From: Blasia pusilla
Taxonomy: Eukaryota; Marchantiophyta; Marchantiopsida; Blasiales
NCBI GenBank assembly: GCA_050084515.1
Contig: CM114274.1
Span: forward strand, 12,896,001-12,960,000
DNA: 64,000 bases
Direction of reading: 5' to 3'
In this document: piece by piece, positions 24,330 to 34,664 of the stretch
Numbering within the stretch: position 1 is the first letter of the stretch
Layout of the letters: each line of letters begins with the position of its first letter
Made by a program: the position numbers and the translations under genes
Notes under the pieces: model-generated
Seen by the model: the letters and a program-made list of their open reading frames with translations, nothing else
Told to the model about the DNA's origin: nothing
Database searches by the model: none

Positions 24330-24921
24330 CACAAATTCCCCTATTCTCAGACATTAAGTTGCGACAATGCAATCCTCATTTGTGTGCTATTTGCATGGAG
24401 ATCTAGTGATTTGTGATGGGCTTTTCCATCGAAAATTTCACCATGTTCGTAGAGTTGGCCAGACAGTGTCTCATTGCCGTGCTATGGTCATTCCAAAGGA
24501 CAAGGTGAGCGACCCTTGGAATTTTCTAGAGTGTACCTCCGGGACATACAAATGTTTCAAGTGTGGTAGAATGGCTTCCATTCAAACTAATATAAGACAG
24601 TTCCCCCGACCTTTCTGTGTTTGTTTCTTCTATCATGGATGCTTGCCACTTGATATGCAGTGTTGCCCTCTCCATACATGTGTGGCATGCAACATGCCGC
24701 ATCGCAACGAGCATCTAGCAAACGTCGTCCAATGTTTGAGATGTCTGAAGACATGGCATTTGGGTTGCTTGGCAGCAAGCAAGGAGGAAGGTTTTGCACC
24801 TGGCAGAGAATCCTCGCGTCATGTTGCACATAATGAGATCAGATGGATGATCTATTGCCCTGATCATCCAATTTTCCCCACACTAGGCACTGCAGATTAT
24901 CAACATATCTCTTGGGTTTAA
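24330..24921 (+). pseudogene. EDM2-like PHD-finger fragment, frameshifted
   Basis: The open frame from 24367 reads HGDLVICDGLFHRKFHHV, SHCRAM, then YKCFKCGRMA, CPLHTCVACNMPHRNEHL, VVQCLRCLKTWHLGCL and finally MIYCPDHPIFP. This order of Cys/His pairs is that of the atypical PHD cluster of plant EDM2-type proteins, which read histone marks and regulate heterochromatin and transposon-containing genes. The N-terminal Cys pair is found one frame over as NPHLCAIC (about 24370-24395). A frameshift therefore separates the first zinc ligands from the rest, unless an intron or annotation error is involved. No start codon context, SET-like or methyltransferase-like region of EDM2 is seen nearby. It is probably a captured or retroposed fragment. 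Confidence 0.6.
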
Positions 24922-25400
24922 TTAATGAATACGATAGAGAAATTTTTTAGGTAATCATAATGGGACTATAGTCTCATTACATATTTCACGTATAAGATTT
25001 TGCACAAATTTGGGACTAAGTTGTACCTTGAGATTTGTGCAGATTACATCAACATTTTCTTCTCTGTGAAGCATGACTTGAGAACTCATATAGTATTGGC
25101 ATCTAAGGTATCTTGGTTTCTTCGTTTGTGGAGGCTATGGTTGAAGTATAGTGACCATTCTATGATAGGGAATACAGGATGTGTCATAGAAAAAAATATG
25201 ATCTCTATTCAAGCTTTCCATGATATCAACATGTCTTGCCATTTCATTATACTCTTAGTTTGTGCGTTTTGAGACAAGTTTCCATATCTTCAAGTTCCAT
25301 TTCACCTGTTAGGATCTGATTGTTGTGAGATTTTTTTCAGCAAGGTAGGTGGTATGAGTGGTCATGAAAGAAACTATGACTTTGGATCTCTACTAGATAG

Positions 25401-26669
25401 TGCAGTAGGAGCAAATCGATTGGATTAAACTCCGGACGTATACGACGGATACGTCGTTCACATCATAAGCAAGATCATATTTGGGCAAAACTGCATCCTC
25501 TTGGTGAAGGAGACCAGGATCCGAATCTACTTGATTATTCATTGGTTGGGACTAATAAGTTAGTTGTTGATGGTCTTAAAGAAGGGTTGGATGCAACAAA
25601 AGAGCTTTTGAGGTTGCTGAACATGTCTCCAAGGAGTTCCTTGCCAATTGCAAAGAGAAGGTGGTGGATGCATCCATGGGATGTGGAGGCCGACACATGG
25701 CCTCATTCAGCTTCAATAAGCGAAGTAGTGTCATGTGATGATGTTGAAGAACATGAAGATAACCGATCCACAATAGTGACTCCAATATATGAGCACCCAA
25801 CTGGGGAGTTCTTAGAGTTTGAGGACCTTGAGGAAGATTTGAACCATATTGATTCTTGGGTTGTAGAGGAAAGTTGTGATATCTATGTACCTTTCATAAT
25901 AGATAACGAAGAGATAGATATTGACAATGATCCCAAATCCATTGAAATGGAGGTATTAGGACATGAAGTAAGGCATGTGTTTGCATCTATTCAAGCAGAA
26001 CTCACTAATGTGGCAAGTCCCCATGCAATAGTGCCTATTGTAATTTATGAGGGCAAGATTATCTATAAATCCACCCTTGTAAGTCAATTGTTTTGCAATC
26101 CTTTCATGTCAAAGGATAGACTAACTTGAATAGCCCAAAAGACTTATTACACTATTGGTAAAGGAAAGGAACGTGATCCTAATTGCCCAACTTGTTTGGT
26201 TGATGTTGGTAGTGATATTGCACTTTTGTTTGAATCTACAGCAAATGTTGGCCCTTCCACAAGATCAACAAAGTCAAAGAAAAGGAAGGGAAAAGAGACA
26301 CAACTTGCAGTGGAGGCAGGAGTTGCAAAAAAAGAGTATTGGTTGGGGCGTACTGTGTTTATGATTCAAAAGAATGGTTCATATTGGTCAAGACGTTGTA
26401 GGGCCTTGGACTTGTTAAACATGCCTATACCTTCTCCTGGACAAAAGGGAAGTATTTGTCGTATTATGTGTAATTGGTACAAGTCTTTCGGCCATGATAA
26501 CACCAAAATCTTGTTCAGTTATTATGCAATAGATGCGCAATGGATTGATATTGAAATGGTGATCTCTAATGTGAATTTGACAATGAAATCAGGGATACAA
26601 GATAGAATATATATACTTGATTCAGTTGACTTACATGCTTTGACTACATATATTCAGAGTGTGAGTTGA
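25401..26669 (+). pseudogene. Unrecognised ORF split by one in-frame TGA
   Basis: A single plus-strand frame is open from 25401 to 26669 except for TGA at 26127-26129, between KDRLT and IAQKTYYTIGKGKERDPNC. Replacing CGA by TGA is the simplest explanation. The product has a basic N-terminal patch (SGRIRRIRRSHHKQ), an acidic middle (25730-25960), a Cys pair CPTC (about 26185), a lysine-rich NLS-like KSKKRKGKE (about 26275-26295) and a conserved-looking C-terminal domain beginning KKEYWLGRTVF. No initiator was found upstream, so exons may lie before 25401. I do not recognise the family. It follows the EDM2-like fragment in the same orientation; whether they belong to one element is unknown. Confidence 0.5.
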
Positions 26670-26801
26670 TCTTGGTGAGTTTTTTTATGTTTGAGATATG
26701 TTAAATTAAATATTTTTATGGAGTGTGCTTAGAGTGTGCTTAGAGCGTACTTGACACTCTTGAATTGTGAGTAGGATAATAGGAGGGAGTAGGCTAGGGG
26801 G

Positions 26802-26860
26802 ATGACAGATTGGCTGATTGAGCCTCTTGCTCAATTAGGGGTTCAATTCCCCTCTGTCAT
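26802..26860 (+). ncRNA. tRNA-like structure lacking a D arm
   Basis: ATGACAG (26802-26808) pairs with CTGTCAT (26854-26860) as a 7-bp acceptor-like stem. Inside are ATTGAGC/GCTCAAT with a CTCTT loop and an AGGGG/CCCCT stem with loop TTCAATT, which has the size and sequence of a TψC arm. Only nine bases lie where a D arm would be, and the anticodon-like loop lacks U33. A true cytosolic tRNA is therefore unlikely. A tRNA-derived SINE head or a plant-virus-like tRNA mimic are alternatives. Confidence 0.4.
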
Positions 26861-26869
26861 AGTGTAAGG

Positions 26870-28005
26870 ACAACATGTTGGATGTTAACTTAACTTGGTA
26901 CTTTTCTTTTCTTTGAAGGTCTTATTTATTTCAAGTGATTACTTTAATTATAGAATTTTCGGGGTACCAAAAATGAAAAATGATTCCCTTAAAATACATA
27001 AGGGTGAGAAAATTTTATTTTTTCACTTATAAGTTAGGGAGTCTAGACCCTAAAACGTCGCAGGTGATGTAGAGCCCTCCATATAGTGACCCCCTTGAGG
27101 CCCTTGCTGCACTGCCGGATCCTGCAGGAAACATGGAGTCCACATTTGGCGGGCCACTAAAGTGCGCGCCTCCTTGGGTTTAGGTGGGGGGCCGGGTGCG
27201 GGGCAGGCATCTCCATCCCATGGACGGACTTGTACATTTTCGTGCAAGGCATCAAAAAGAATTTTAGTAGCCCTTCAGGGTTTAATGACTTACTTATAAT
27301 ATTATGGTTTATATAATATAAAAACTTTCCCTTCCCTCAGTTGCTCATGATAAAGTATTATAACTAGTTGAGGATCCCAAGATCTTCAACAACATAAGTA
27401 ACCTATTGTCAATTGGTTGATCTATGGTGACTTTCATAGATAAGATCATGTGGTATTCAGAAGTCATACATGTTTTAACTAGGTATATCAAGCTACATCA
27501 AGTCCACATTTGGCCCTAAAGAAACCTCCTTTTTCTAGGGGGCAAAAAAAAAGTAGACATCATAAGACCACTACAAACATTTTTCCATCACTCTCCATGT
27601 GAGCCTAAGTTTCTTGACATTGCCTATCTCGGTCTACAATAAGCAGTGCCCATGGGTAGTTTTGTTGGAGGACCACCCGGATGCGCATCGGTACGATGCC
27701 AACCTCTCTTTTTGCAGGGATTGTTGCCTGCATCATGGCCTCCCCTGAATTGCCCCATAACCAACTTTCTGTTGGTTATGAGTGGTGTCTGCTCAAGACC
27801 AACTTTGTGAAATGTGAACACATAAGACGATAACTGAACCAAAAGATTGTTAGCTGTCTGGAGTAAAGAGGAACTGATGTCCCTTCATTCAGATCCTAAA
27901 TCTGAGAAATTGAGAAGCTGCACCCCTCCCAACCCGTAAAAAAGCTCACCATAAGAAAGGAAAGATTTTGAGAAGTGATTTCCTTCCACCCTGCACCCAC
28001 GAAAA
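26870..28005. other. No supportable gene
   Basis: Mixed sequence. A GC-rich block at about 27050-27250 contains an open minus-strand frame rich in proline, but no family is recognisable. Confidence 0.35.
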
Positions 28006-28009
28006 TGCA

Positions 28010-29165
28010 ACGGGTTGGGAATCCGAAATGGCAATCCGACAGGTAGTTGGAATCCTGCATATCTTAGACAAGAAAAGAAGCCTACAACTAGTTTGACGAA
28101 TGTAGGGGAACGAGCCAAAAGTTAAGAAGCCCGCCACAATGCGTCAGAAGTTGGTCTCACAGGGAAAGAGTCCAATCACTCAAGCAGTCAACATGTCGGA
28201 ATCCGACAGCTTGCCTGGAAATGGTTAAAAAGTTCCAGTGGGCAAAAAGCTTAAAGCTGCAACCAGTCGGAATCATACGGGTTGCAAAATTGTAATTCCG
28301 AGTAGCTAAAAGAACACAATGCACAAGTCCAAAAAAATTTCAAGCAAACTTTTACAAACACCATTATCGGTTGAAAAAATCTCGTCCTTTATTACCTCCG
28401 AAGGAACCTCGGAAATGTACATTTGACCTAGTCTATGATTTCTTCAGCCTCGTCATCTACAAAAGTTCCAGTACAAAAGGAATGTCCTGGGATACAAGTG
28501 GCTCCTCTGGCCGATTGTAGACGGGGATCGAAAAAGTTGGCGAATTCGAGAGCCTTGGCCCCCCCCCCTAGGTACACCATAACGGTCCCATGTAACCTGA
28601 TTTGAGTCCCACCGCCTTCCTTGGCAGTATACCTTATACGCTCTGCAATGTCACACCCATCCAGTATCAATATGTGCTCCGTCCTTGGTAATACCATGAT
28701 GCCAATCGCACGGATAGTAGGAATCCAACACGTCTGAGAGAAGAAAAGAAGCCTACGCTTGCTTTTACGAGTTGAGGGGAAGGTGCCAAAGTGAAGAAGC
28801 CCGCCAGACTGCCTCTTAAGTTGGACCAACAGGGAAAGAGTCCGATCAGGCAACCTGTCGGAATCCGACAGGTTGCCTGGAAGTGGTAAAAAGGTGCTGT
28901 GGTCAAAAAGTGAAAAGTTGCAAGCAGGAGAAATCCAACGGGTTGCAAAATAGAAGTCCGCGGAGTACATAGATGATCACTTTCAAAAAGACATAAAAAA
29001 ATGTTCAGCAAACTTTTACAAGCACCACCATCGTTCGAAAAAATCTTCTCCTTTATTACATCCGAAAAAAGCTCGAGAACTCTACATTTGATCTATTCTA
29101 TGAAATCTTTTGCCTCATCGTCAAATAACTCCCTACTCCAAACGCTGAAGTCAAGCTAGGTCCTT
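28010..29165. repeat. Diverged tandem duplication, about 660-670 bp unit
   Basis: The block from about 28035 to 28480 matches the block from about 28705 to 29135 in the same order. Shared pieces include AGAAAAGAAGCC, CAGGGAAAGAGTCC, a palindrome variant TGTCGGAATCCGACAG, GCAAACTTTTACAA and AAAAAATCT-CTCCTTTATTAC. Both copies end in a minus-strand C-terminal coding stretch with DDEA (VDDEAEEIID in one, FDDEAKDFIE in the other) followed by a stop. The duplication marks the downstream border of the ParB-methyltransferase region. Confidence 0.7.
28428..28650 (-). pseudogene. Acidic C-terminal exon of unknown family
   Basis: The minus-strand frame includes TEHILILDGCDIAERIRYTA, GGGTQIRLHGTVMVYLG and ends FVDDEAEEIID then stop. 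The similar ending at about 29100-29150 shows it is the duplicated 3' exon of a gene. It may be an alternative or former last exon of the ParB-methyltransferase gene just upstream on this strand, whose own product ends in LSDDDE, but this is inference. Confidence 0.4.
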
Positions 29166-29801
29166 GAGTTCTTTGAACTCACTCGTCATCGTCCGAGAGC
29201 TCTTGCAATATTACTTTCGGCCTTGCCCTGCCGATTTTCGGAATCGTTGGAAGTGACGATGGTGTCACTACCAATGGTGGGTCTGGAACCGGAGCTCTCG
29301 GCTTTGGTGGAGAGTTGTACGCCCCAACGAGCCTTTCGTATTGTGCCTTTGCCTCCTTGCAAAGGTCAAACAGTTCCTGCCTTCCCTCTAGGCAGAGAAT
29401 GTTCCTGCCACTCTGCAAGGCGCCTTTGATACTTGCCCCTGAAAGTCCCACTAAGTCAAACACCAAGTCACCCGGCCTTGAGCAAAGCTTGATGAGCGTT
29501 TGCATCAAGGCTCGCGACTTTTCCCTTCCTCCTAGAAGTGGGGTACCGTCTTGCATGTAAATTCCCGGGGGGGAATTGTACAAACTATCTAAGTTGTACC
29601 CATCTGAGCATGGATCCACAGGATCCTGGATCTTGAACACCTGGAAGTTGTGCTCGGGCCGAACGAAGTAGTAAACGTAGGAGTGGTCCATCTGTAAAGA
29701 AGCATGTTGGAAATAATGTCAGCAACTTGGCATAATGTGCAACACGTCACCAAAGAACTCCGCTTGACCCTAGAGAACTTTTTTCAATTACTAACTTTGG
29801 A

Positions 29802-30106
29802 GCAACCTGTCGGAGTCCGAAGGGTTGTTTTGTCCATGACCAACCCGTCGGAAGGCAACGGGTTCTTTGGCTTAGAGCGGCGATGCTTGGTCGAGAGCAA
29901 CCCATCGCCGACGGCGGGTTGCAGCTTTCCGGAAACACAGGGAAAAACCAAAAGCAACTGCAACCCGTTGGGTTCCGACGGGTTGCACCTACACCACGGT
30001 TTTCCCTGTGTTTCTGGGAAAGATGCAACCCGTCGAAAACCGACGGGTTGCTCTCAGCCAAGCATGGGCTGCTCTAAGCCAGCAACCCGTCGCCTTCCGA
30101 CGGGTT
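29802..30106. repeat. Cluster of six palindrome copies in the last intron of the ParB-methyltransferase gene
   Basis: Copies start near 29802, 29842, 29889, 29961, 30025 and 30080. Each is an arm related to GCAACCCGTCGGA, a short centre and the inverted arm. Spacing is 40-72 bp and intervening sequence is not conserved as strongly as in the other arrays. Confidence 0.85.
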
Positions 30107-32282
30107 GCTCACGGACAAAAACAACGGAGATATACTATCTGAAATTACAGGAATTGAGCCTCACCCGAATTTGAATATATATTTGAGAATATACTACATG
30201 AATTGAGCCTTACCTGAATCTGACTCGTCGTAGATCGGAGTGGGTACTCATTTTTTATGATCCACGATTGCGCCGTTCTCCACTTTAGCGACCTCTTGAC
30301 GCACTGGAGGTTGAAAAGCTCGTCCTTGCTCCCTCCAGTCAACACTAAGAAGCAGCCCCTGTCACTCAGATAGGCGTCTGCAAAGGAGAACTATAGCGCG
30401 ATTTGGTCATAAGAGAGGGAAACATTCCAATCAAGTACCCCGTCCGACGGATTCTCGTCCCACAATCGCAACCCCGAGGGCAGATCAGCGATCAAAAGAT
30501 CCACCGCAACCTCTTCGACCACTCCATTCACCGTCCAGGGAGCGTGCCCGTTTTGTTGGAGCTTCCGTCCCAGCGTTGTCAATTTATCAATGGCGGGTGT
30601 CGACGCTTGAGAACTGAAGCTTTTCAGCTCATCCAGTAAATTCGTGAACTGAAGGAGGACGCTTGTCCGGGTCGTTGTTTCTCTGTGTCTTCCCAAGGAT
30701 GATGGACTGTAGTCTCCTTGGGACAACCCTGGCACCTCTCGCTTCCGCTTCTCGCGAGTCTGTCGGGGTCTCTATGACCTCAGACTTTGGTGGGGTTTTT
30801 TTCTCCGAGGACCTGGTCTGACCCTCTCTCCCCGCTCGCCCAGACGATTCCGCCTCTGGCCTTGAATCTTCAGCCTCTCTCTGGGAAGACTCGGCCTCGG
30901 AATTCTTCCCTCCCCTCGCCTTGCCTTTGAAACCCGTTGTGGATTTGTCTTTGGCTGTGTGGACCTTTGAAGCCAACTCAGCTGTCTCGAGGGCTTGCTC
31001 TTCCGCATCTCCTCCGAAGAAGTCTTCAGGTTGCACAAAATTGGGGATGTCGTCCCGTCCTGAGGCCACTGCATACTGAAGCACTCGTAAATCTTTCTCG
31101 GTGATGTCTTCAGGGTCTTTGAAGTCAAGCCAAATTGGGCAATTATCCACCTCCCAATCGGACATGTGCTGAGCCATCTCCGTGTCGTACATGGAGAATG
31201 TCTCTCCATCAGGCGGCAAAGCCCACAATTTCAAGGCTGTCGGTATTTTTCCCTAGGTACTTGCATTCTTACAATGGACGAGGTACCTGAAGACCATCCG
31301 TTGGGCAGCTTTTACTCGAACTGAATTGGTCGCTTGCTCCTGAAGATCTCGCTTCTTCTTTGCTTGATCCCGTTTGTTCCCCTTGATTTCTTTGTCAAGG
31401 TCTGCCTGAGGGAGGACGCAAACCTTGAACATCGTCTTGAATCCTGGGTTTTTGATTGGCTTGTCTCGGATGTCGTCAAGCCAAACCTCAAAATCTACAG
31501 AACTTTCCAGGTTTGCTTCATCCGGAAGGGGCTCTAATCTTTTGAGCTCCGCTTGGAGACCCTCCAGCACGGACTTCCCGATAACCCGCAACGCGTCCCA
31601 GAACGACCATTCACGGAGCCAGTGGGAGATCACTAGATCAGACACACTTGGAGGATGGTGTGCCGCCCTCTTCTGGGCCTCTATGCCCTCGAGACTGATT
31701 TTGATCAGTCAAATCCTCCTAAACTCGCTTATTCCGGACAACGCAAACCGATGCACGCGATCCAGGGACACTTTCTCCCCAATCCGACCTTGCGGATCTT
31801 CATCCCTTTTCCGCTAGCGCTTGATAATCGCCTTCAGCTCCTTGTAAAACTCTGGACCAAGTTCGGGGTTGAGAATGCTGATGTAGCGCTGCATCTTGCT
31901 CGCCGTGTATTTCGTGGCTGCAGATACTGCAGCTTGGATAAATTTTGCGCGCTAAGACCTAGATACTTTCTCCCTCCGCTCAGCTCCAGTGCAACGCTCT
32001 TCTTTGCCGCCTGTATCTTCGACCAGCAAAGGATTGTTACGGCTGCATCTTGGGAAATAAACTTATTTGCCCAAGTCTTCTTTTTTATCTGGTCACCCTT
32101 TGCAAGCATCTAATTTACCAAGGCGTCGCCCAAGAACCCCTTGTATTGTGTCGGGTGCGTCGTAAGCACCTTCTTCACCCGATCGCAGTCCTAGATCCAG
32201 TGGTGGGTGGCATTCCCCTCCGATACAATCCTACACATCCAAACTCAATCCGTCAGAAAATTTGTAAGTTACATAGGTTCCT

Positions 32283-33082
32283 GCAACCCGTCGGACTCCG
32301 AGGGGTCGTCACAGCTCAAGGTCGGATTCTAGCAACGAGATAAATGATGCAACCCGTCGAAGTCCGACGGATTGCATTCACATTTGTGAATTCCTGGTTT
32401 CAACCCGTCCGAGTCCGACGGGTTGTCAGATAGTCCGTATCAAACATGAACATAGCAACCCGTCGGAGTCCGAAAGGTTGCACAATTGAATGGAAAGCTG
32501 CAATTTGACGCGAAAAAGGTAGCTTCCAACTTCCGAATGCAACCCGTCGGACTTCAACGAGTTGCTTTCGGCCAAAAACATTAAAAAAAACCTCCAAACA
32601 GCTTCGAGTCAAGCAACCCGTCAGACTCCGACGGGTTGCTTTGGGCCAAAAACATACTAAACCTGTGGTCAGTCGAACAACTCGTCGGAGTCTGACGAGT
32701 TGCTTTCTTCAAAAAACATCCTGAAAAGGCGGCGAGTCGAGCAACTTGTCGGAGTCCGACGAGTTGGTTTCGGCCAAAAACATCCTAACTTTTGCCGTCA
32801 TTTGAGCAACTCGTCGGAGTCCGACGAGTTGCTTTCTTCAAAAAACATCCTGAAAAGACGGCGAGTCAAGCAACTCGTCGGAGTCCGACGAGTTGCTTTC
32901 GGCCAAATACATCCTAACTTCTGCCGTCATTCGAGCAACTCGACGAGTTGCTTTCAGAAAAAAAACATCCTAACCCATTCATCAATCAAGCAACTCGTCG
33001 GAGTCCGACGAGATGCGTTTGGCCAAAAGCATCCCAACAACAGTGGCGACCCAAACAACTTGTCGGAGTCCGACGGTTTGCA
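32283..33082. repeat. Array of about thirteen palindromes, 65-bp tandem unit in its right half
   Basis: From 32613 the palindromes begin at about 32613, 32678, 32741, 32806, 32870, 32935, 32990 and 33055, a regular 63-65 bp period, with spacer words such as TTTCGGCCAAAAACATCCTAA alternating with TTTCTTCAAAAAACATCC. The copy at 32935 is shortened to GCAACTCGACGAGTTGC, exactly the palindrome without its central ten bases. The array fills the intron between the ParB block and the middle region of the methyltransferase gene. Confidence 0.9.
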
Positions 33083-34664
33083 GCAAGAAGATACTTACGT
33101 GTTCATGGCATGCATGGCCATCTCCACCGTCGCCATGTGATGAGGGTATGGATGAAGGACCACTGCCTTCACGCAAAAATGTGCCTCCAAGGAGTTGGGC
33201 CGCTCCTCTACAAACTTTGTCCACGCCATGAACCTGTGATTTCCATCCCAGATGAAGAAACGCAGATTCCTCATCCAGCTGAATTCCGTGCCCTCTACTT
33301 GCTTTCTGAAATCCTGGTCTCTCATCCTCCAGAATATGTCAAGATTTTCCAAGTCCTCCTCCGTAACCAAGGCTTGGGTTCCATGCTCGTCGTAAGGCTG
33401 AACATAGAAGGGAGGGAAGCTGTCGACGTAGGATGTTGTCACCACCGATTATTTTAGCTTCGCGATATCCTCGACGGAGTGAATTACGCGGACGTATTCT
33501 ATTGTTCGCAATCGGCAGAGTGGAATCCTCGAGGCGTTGTGGCCCTCCATCAGTGTCATCTGCTTTACCATCTGTGAGAACCAGGACAAGATCAATAAGC
33601 TACACTGAATTCCCAATGAATTGCAATTCACATAATTCAAAATACCCAGATCCTCTCTTAGCCGCTCGAAGATTGGGTCGGTTTCTTGACCAGCCAACTT
33701 GTTTGAGACAGGAGCTGGCAAGTCCACTGGGAACTCGTTGATCCGATAGAGGTCGATCTCTTCCTCCCGGCTTGGAGACTAGAATGACCGCTCTCCTGCT
33801 TCTTTGGCAATGTCCACCATCTCCACGCTGGCGGTCCTCATGACCTCATTGTCCGTGATTTGAACTTCTGGTGTTTCCGCTATGTTGATTGTATCCCCGG
33901 ACTTCATCGGGGACATTTCCCGGATCTCAACACTTTTGATTGGACGGGCAGGGCTATCGTCAATGGCTATCGCTTTTTCCCTCCTCGCTTTAGCCAATTC
34001 TGCTCTCCTCACCGACGCGTCCAGACGCTTCTTTTCTCTCTTTTCGTCGGCGATCCTTTTCTTCAAGGCCTGCGACGTCTCAGAATCTGCGTTCTGTCTA
34101 TCGAGCGCCTCTTGTACACGTCTCGCAAGAAGCTCTTGGTTGTGCATCTCCGCTTCCCTTTCCCGCTCCTTGATTTCCTGTTGCCTAATCTCATTTGTCG
34201 AACGAGGCCCTGGAGATATTGACACAGGAGTCCTAATGGACTTTGGAGTGAAGCTCCCAGACTTAGTTGCTTGAACTTTTTTCCTCGTCATTTTTCCCGG
34301 AAATGCCTCCACCTATGTCCACCATGAATCGCTTGATCAATCGCCTTGCTGATGTCAAGATGAGTCGCCTTGATGGGTAGCTCGAATCGTCTCGCGATCA
34401 AGGAGAACCGTCTCGCTCTCGTTCGGTCGAACCGTCTCGCTCTCGTTCCCTCGTATCGACTCGCAATGACTCGCCGTGTGAAACCCCCCTTGGTATCTGA
34501 TCAGCTGCTGCGCGGGAGAGGAATAAAGATTGCGAAATGAGAAACCAGAAATGAGCGATTTCTGCCCTATTTATACTTTTCTAGCCGTTGGGCTGACCGT
34601 TGGGTCCCATCGTCCTTTCGACCGCGACGTGCCGGCCGTTACGGAAGTCCGAACGTGAAAAATG

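Larger units (their letters stand above)
29179..34312 (-). pseudogene. ParB/Srx-domain plus beta-class N4/N6 DNA-methyltransferase fusion gene (decayed, intron-containing)
   Basis: Minus strand, ATG at 34312. The N-terminal exon (34312 to about 33675) encodes a basic, coiled-coil region rich in REREAEMHNQE- and KREKKRL-like segments. A short intron ends in CTCACAG before MVKQMTLMEG. The next block holds a ParB-type domain, ASRIPLCRLRTIEYVRV followed by VEDIAKL, then FIWDGNHRFMAW, equivalent to the DGxHR motif of ParB/sulfiredoxin folds. A GTAAGT donor lies at 33098-33093. After an intron full of palindromes come a unique middle region, a Ser/Glu/Lys-rich linker, VAVDLLIADLPSG (the DPPY position), another palindrome-filled intron (donor at 30213) and a last exon (29179-29691) with CSRPGDLVFDLVGLSGASIK and GRNILCLEG, the motif I region. 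The motif order IV then I is that of beta-class amino-methyltransferases. Eight in-frame stops and frameshifts near 31978 and 30640-30735 show decay. Confidence 0.75.

Noticed and set aside
26802-26860. A functional tRNA gene
   Set aside because: No D arm, no U33 in the anticodon-like loop, and a length of only 59 nt.
32613-33082. Regular palindromes with spacers, CRISPR-like at first sight
   Set aside because: Spacers are repeats of each other, there are no cas genes, and the setting is an intron of a eukaryotic gene. This is a tandem palindromic minisatellite.
30391-34312. Stop-codon reassignment (TAG read as Gln) as the explanation for in-frame stops
   Set aside because: TAA, TGA and frameshifts also occur, the conserved LYRM1 gene shows no internal stops, and CHG-context deamination explains the bias more simply. 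Not fully excluded.
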